Below, one piece after another: positions 6,552 to 10,058 of a stretch of DNA of 10,058 bases. The notes under the pieces are model-generated. The model had not been told where the DNA came from. It saw nothing but the letters and a program-made list of their open reading frames with translations, and did no database searches. The translations under genes and the position numbers were made by a program. The stretch is taken from assembly GCA_014804225.1 (NCBI GenBank), contig JAAVAF010000113.1:1-10058 (forward strand), in the 5' to 3' direction. The number at the start of each line of letters is the position of its first letter. Position 1 is the first letter of the stretch. This DNA is from Lachnospiraceae bacterium. Lineage in GTDB: Bacteria > Bacillota > Clostridia > Lachnospirales > Lachnospiraceae.

Positions 6552-9500
6552 ATGGCTAGACTAAAAGAATACAATGGTCATTATTGTGAATCGGAATATG
6601 AATATGCCTTCATTGATTTTTTAGAATCGGAAGGTTGGAAGTATTCTTCCGGTAACAATATCTTTCGTATAACCAAAAGGGATGTTCTGATTGCTGATGA
6701 TTTTAAGAAGTTTATAGCTGATACAAATTCTGATTTAACAGAAGATGAGGTTAATCAACTTTTTGATAATGTTCGGCTTGTTGGTAGTGAAAGCGATTTT
6801 GTTACTTTACACAAGGTGTATGACTGGATGGTCAATGGAGTTCCGTTTACACCACATGACGGACTACTAAAAAAGATACCACTTATAAATTTTGACAATT
6901 GGGACAAGAATATATTTCGTGTAGTAAACCAGTTTACAGTAGAATATACAAACAATGGTCAAAAAGAAACTCGCAGACCTGATGTGCTTCTGTTTGTAAA
7001 TGGTATGCCATTATGTGTTGTAGAGTTGAAGAATCCCGCAGATGCAAATGCGACAATTTATGATGCTTGGGAGCAAATTAACATTCGTTATTGGAGAGAT
7101 ATTCCACACCTTTTGCACTATTGCCCTTTGGCTTGTATCTCTGATGGAGTTAAAACAAGGCTTGGAACAGTTCGTACGCCGTATGAACATTTCTATGCTT
7201 GGCGACGTGTTAATGATGGAGATGCTGTATCTACTCTTCCTTTTGCAGAAACAGAAACTATGATTAAAGGCGTGTATTCACCTGAACGTTTCTTAGAGAT
7301 CTTTAGGGACTATATCTATTTCCAAGATAGTATTTATGATAGTGATGAAGTGGAAATCGTATGCCGTTATCCACAGTTTTTTGCTGCGAAGCTTTTAAAA
7401 CAAAGTATTGTGAATTCTGTTGTTACCAAGAGTGGCAAAGGTGGAACCTACTTTGGTGCAACTGGATGTGGAAAGACTTATACGATGGTTTTCCTTGCTC
7501 GCCAGTTAGCTATTCGTTGTACGGATATTCCGGAAATCGGTTCTCCAACGATTATATTAATTGTTGATAGAGATGAATTACAAAAACAAGGTTCAAAGCT
7601 TTTTACAAAGAGTACAGAATTCCTTAACCTTGGTGAAGTATCTGTTGTTAAAAACAGAGCGCAGTTAAGACAGGAGTTAGGGGCAAGACAAAGCGGTGGA
7701 TTCTATATTTGCACCATTCAGAAATTCTGCGACAGGGTAGATGACAAAATCGGACTTATCAATGATAGACAGAATATTATATGTTTTTCAGATGAAGCTC
7801 ACAGAACTCAGCTTGAGCATTCTAAGAAAATTCAGTTTAGCAAGGATGCTGACGAGAATATGAAAGCTATGGTTTCAAAGCCATATGCAAAAGTATTGAA
7901 AGAAGCATTTCCACAGGCTACTTTTGTTGGTTTTACCGGAACGCCTATTGCGGAAACTTATCAGACATTTGGTGATGAAATTGACAGATATACAATGGAT
8001 CAGGCTGTTGCAGACGGACTTACTGTTTCTATCAAGTATCATCCTCGTATTGCAAAGGTATTGCTTGATAATAACAAGGTAAAAGAGATTGAGAATTATT
8101 ATAAAAAATGTGCTGATGATGGTGCAACATATGAGGATATCGAAGCAAGCAAGAAGGCTATGAGTTCTATGGAGGTAATTCTTGGTGAGCCTCTTAGACT
8201 TGAGAGGCTGGCTACAGATATTCATGACCATTATGTTTCATCTTGTGAAGGTGATCCAGATAGAATCCAGAAAGCAATGGTTGTATGTTCTAATAGGAAG
8301 ATTGCTTATGCATTATTACAGAAGTTTAAGGATAAATATCCTGAATGGTTTGAAGAAAAGAAATCACCGGATAGGGTTTCTGTAACGGAAGAAGAGCTGA
8401 AAGAATTGAAGCCAATGCCATTTATTGCAATGGTATCTAGTGTCGGTAGTAATGATGAAGAAAAAATGTACAATTATCTTGGTGGCGTCAAGAATGATAA
8501 GCGTTCTGAAGAATTGGATGCTGCATTTAAACAGGAAAAGTCAAATTTTCGCGTTGTTATTGTTGTAGATATGTGGATTACAGGTTTTGATGTTCCTTGC
8601 CTTACATACATATATAACGACAAGCCTTTAAAAAAGCATATGCTGATACAGACAATAAGCCGTGTAAACAGAAAATATCCAGGAAAAGAATTCGGTATGG
8701 TTATCGACTACATTGGAATTCGTGACAATATGCGTGAAGCAATGAAAGTGTATGGTGGAGATACTTCTGTTGCACCTACATCTGATGATGTTGAGCAGGC
8801 TACATCAGTGTTTAGAGAAGAACTTGAAGTATTGAAAAATATGTTTGTAGGTTATGATTTAATACCATTTTTAAATCCAGAATGTGATCCTATTGAACGT
8901 TACAGACTTCTGGCAAAAGCAGCTGAATATGTATTTGCATCAACACAAGAATTACAGTCTGAAGGAAAGAAGGGCTCTCAGAAAGTTTCATTCAAAACTT
9001 ACTTTTTAAAGACAGTAAAACGAATGAGGACTGCTTTTGATATTTGCCAGCCTTCTGGTTACCTTGGAGAAGAAGAATCTGCACTCGCACAATGTTTTAT
9101 GGCTATAGCTGGCTTTGTTCGTAAAATGAGTGGAACAAGTGAAGTGGATACAGATACCATGAATCGTGCAGTTTCAAAGATGGTTGAAGAAGCATTAAAA
9201 TATAATCAGGTGGAAAGTGTTCTTGAAAGCGGAGAGGAAGAGGATATCTTTTCACCAGAATATTTTGAACAGTTATCTGATGTCAAAATGCCAGCAACCA
9301 AACTTGAACTTCTTGTCAAAATGCTTCGTAAGCAGATTAAGGAATATGGAAAAGTTAATCAGTTAGCTGCAAAGTCTTTTCAGGAAATGTTAGAAAAGAC
9401 TATTGCTGAATATCACGAAAGGCGTAAAAATCTTACTGCTGAAGAAGCTGGAGAAGCACAGGAACAGGCATCTGAAGATATTATTAGAGTTGCTACAGAA

Positions 9501-9986
9501 CAGGCGTTGGCTATTCTTCGTCAGATGAACGAGAACAGAGAAAGTTTTCGTAAAATTGGTTTAACATTTGAAGAAAAAGCATTCTATGATATTTTGATTT
9601 CTCTGCGTGACCAATATAACTTTGAATATGGAGCAGATCAAGAAGTTGATGGTGTTGTAATCAATGATAAGTGCAAAAACTTAGCTAAAAAAGTAAAGGA
9701 AATCATTGATACAGAATCTTCGTTTGCAGACTGGCTTAATAATCAGAATATAAGAAATCAATTAAAGCTGGATATTAAAATATGCTTGGTTAAGAATGGA
9801 TACCCGCCTCAGTATAGCCCGGAAGTATTTAATAAGGTTATGGAACAGGTAGAGAATTTTGAGGAGTATTCAGGAGCAGAAGATTTAAAAAATGAGACAT
9901 CTGCTTCGGCAAAGATTTATCAATATGAGACAGAGAGCAATGTGATGATGGTTGCTGAAGACTCGATACCTTATGGTAAATCATAA
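6552..9986 (+). CDS. hsdR: Type I restriction endonuclease motor subunit HsdR
   Basis: HsdR translocates DNA with ATP hydrolysis and cuts unmethylated DNA far from the recognition site. The 1144 residues carry, in order: an N-terminal PD-(D/E)xK nuclease domain with RPD at 142-144 (D144) and VELK at 157-160 (E158, K160); a superfamily 2 motor with Walker A GATGCGKT at 302-309, DEAH at 414-417, FTGTP at 461-465, TGFDVP at 677-682 and QTISRVNR at 700-707; and a helical C-terminal region (about 925-1120) ending in NGYPPQYSPEVFNKVMEQ. That region resembles the DUF3387-type domain of EcoR124I-group subunits, which docks on the methylase. The nuclease-associated Gln/Tyr pair appears as QINIRY (Q175, Y180), one residue wider than the QxxxY spacing I recall for EcoR124I. 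No frameshift or missing catalytic residue is seen, so the enzyme should be active. It begins 3 bases after hsdS. A further gene follows after 25 bases with no terminator between. Confidence 0.97.
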   Translation: MARLKEYNGHYCESEYEYAFIDFLESEGWKYSSGNNIFRITKRDVLIADDFKKFIADTNSDLTEDEVNQLFDNVRLVGSESDFVTLHKVYDWMVNGVPFTPHDGLLKKIPLINFDNWDKNIFRVVNQFTVEYTNNGQKETRRPDVLLFVNGMPLCVVELKNPADANATIYDAWEQINIRYWRDIPHLLHYCPLACISDGVKTRLGTVRTPYEHFYAWRRVNDGDAVSTLPFAETETMIKGVYSPERFLEIFRDYIYFQDSIYDSDEVEIVCRYPQFFAAKLLKQSIVNSVVTKSGKGGTYFGATGCGKTYTMVFLARQLAIRCTDIPEIGSPTIILIVDRDELQKQGSKLFTKSTEFLNLGEVSVVKNRAQLRQELGARQSGGFYICTIQKFCDRVDDKIGLINDRQNIICFSDEAHRTQLEHSKKIQFSKDADENMKAMVSKPYAKVLKEAFPQATFVGFTGTPIAETYQTFGDEIDRYTMDQAVADGLTVSIKYHPRIAKVLLDNNKVKEIENYYKKCADDGATYEDIEASKKAMSSMEVILGEPLRLERLATDIHDHYVSSCEGDPDRIQKAMVVCSNRKIAYALLQKFKDKYPEWFEEKKSPDRVSVTEEELKELKPMPFIAMVSSVGSNDEEKMYNYLGGVKNDKRSEELDAAFKQEKSNFRVVIVVDMWITGFDVPCLTYIYNDKPLKKHMLIQTISRVNRKYPGKEFGMVIDYIGIRDNMREAMKVYGGDTSVAPTSDDVEQATSVFREELEVLKNMFVGYDLIPFLNPECDPIERYRLLAKAAEYVFASTQELQSEGKKGSQKVSFKTYFLKTVKRMRTAFDICQPSGYLGEEESALAQCFMAIAGFVRKMSGTSEVDTDTMNRAVSKMVEEALKYNQVESVLESGEEEDIFSPEYFEQLSDVKMPATKLELLVKMLRKQIKEYGKVNQLAAKSFQEMLEKTIAEYHERRKNLTAEEAGEAQEQASEDIIRVATEQALAILRQMNENRESFRKIGLTFEEKAFYDILISLRDQYNFEYGADQEVDGVVINDKCKNLAKKVKEIIDTESSFADWLNNQNIRNQLKLDIKICLVKNGYPPQYSPEVFNKVMEQVENFEEYSGAEDLKNETSASAKIYQYETESNVMMVAEDSIPYGKS

Positions 9987-10011
9987 GATAATCAGTGGAG
10001 AGGTGCTGAAG

Positions 10012-10058
10012 ATGAAGTATGTTTTTTTCTATGATGAAACAGAGCATAGCAGAAAGAT
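10012..10058 (+). CDS. 5' fragment of a further gene downstream of hsdR, possibly a DUF3800-type protein
   Basis: An ATG at 10012 opens a frame with no stop up to the window edge; only 15 complete codons are visible (MKYVFFYDETEHSRK). GGAGAGG at 9997-10003, 8 bases upstream, is a good ribosome site. The gap to hsdR is 25 bases with no terminator, so it probably belongs to the same operon. Beta strand 1 with an early YDE is reminiscent of DUF3800 proteins, which have an RNase H-like fold, begin with a similar Y-x-DE strand and are often found near defence genes. With so few residues this identification is a suggestion only; that it is a real gene start is much more secure. Confidence 0.65.
   Translation, partial: MKYVFFYDETEHSRK

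Noticed and set aside
7875..8231. 118-codon open frame on the - strand.
   Set aside because: It lies wholly within hsdR, whose own frame holds clear motifs on both sides; the reverse frame is a by-product of codon bias.
9838..10047. Short - strand open frame at the right end.
   Set aside because: It overlaps the conserved C-terminus of hsdR and the start of the next + strand gene, with no recognisable protein features.
1..10058. CRISPR array, tRNA/rRNA genes, insertion sequences or attachment sites.
   Set aside because: No regularly spaced repeats, cloverleaf-like sequence, transposase frame or integrase was seen; nearly all of the window is accounted for by coding sequence.

Overview
The window is AT-rich, tightly packed bacterial DNA with nearly every gene on the + strand. 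AGGAGG-type ribosome binding sites, short gaps and the protein sequences suggest a low-GC Firmicute, probably a gut-type Clostridia/Lachnospiraceae relative. The organism is inferred from style only; no marker gene is present. The content is that of a defence island.

Layout. (1) About 3-3491 is a very large P-loop ATPase of the STAND/AAA type. It has a clear Walker A and Walker B, a long helical C-terminal part, and an N-terminal stretch that looks like the tail of a nuclease-like module. Its frame is open at the left edge, so the true start is probably outside the window. (2) 3492-3579 is a short intergenic region with an extended -10 promoter and an unusual cluster of direct and inverted repeats. 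(3) 3580-9986 is an apparent operon: a small XRE-type repressor-like gene, then hsdM, hsdS and hsdR of a complete type I restriction-modification system. (4) From 10012 to the right edge is the first part of another gene, starting MKYVFFYDETEHSRK, possibly a DUF3800-type protein.

How they work together. HsdS carries two target recognition domains and directs HsdM (N6-adenine methylation) and HsdR (ATP-driven translocation and cleavage) to a bipartite DNA site. The HsdR and HsdM layout resembles the EcoR124I (type IC) group. All catalytic motifs needed for an active system are visible. The small XRE protein is the first gene of the operon and sits just downstream of repeat-rich promoter DNA, so it may control expression of the system and of itself. 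The upstream STAND-like ATPase is a plausible second, independent antiphage gene. Its base composition looks more AT-rich than hsdM and hsdR, which fits separate acquisition.

The restriction system is a well-known type. The less ordinary parts are the STAND-like ATPase, the repeat-structured control region in front of xre-hsdMSR, and the cut-off gene after hsdR.
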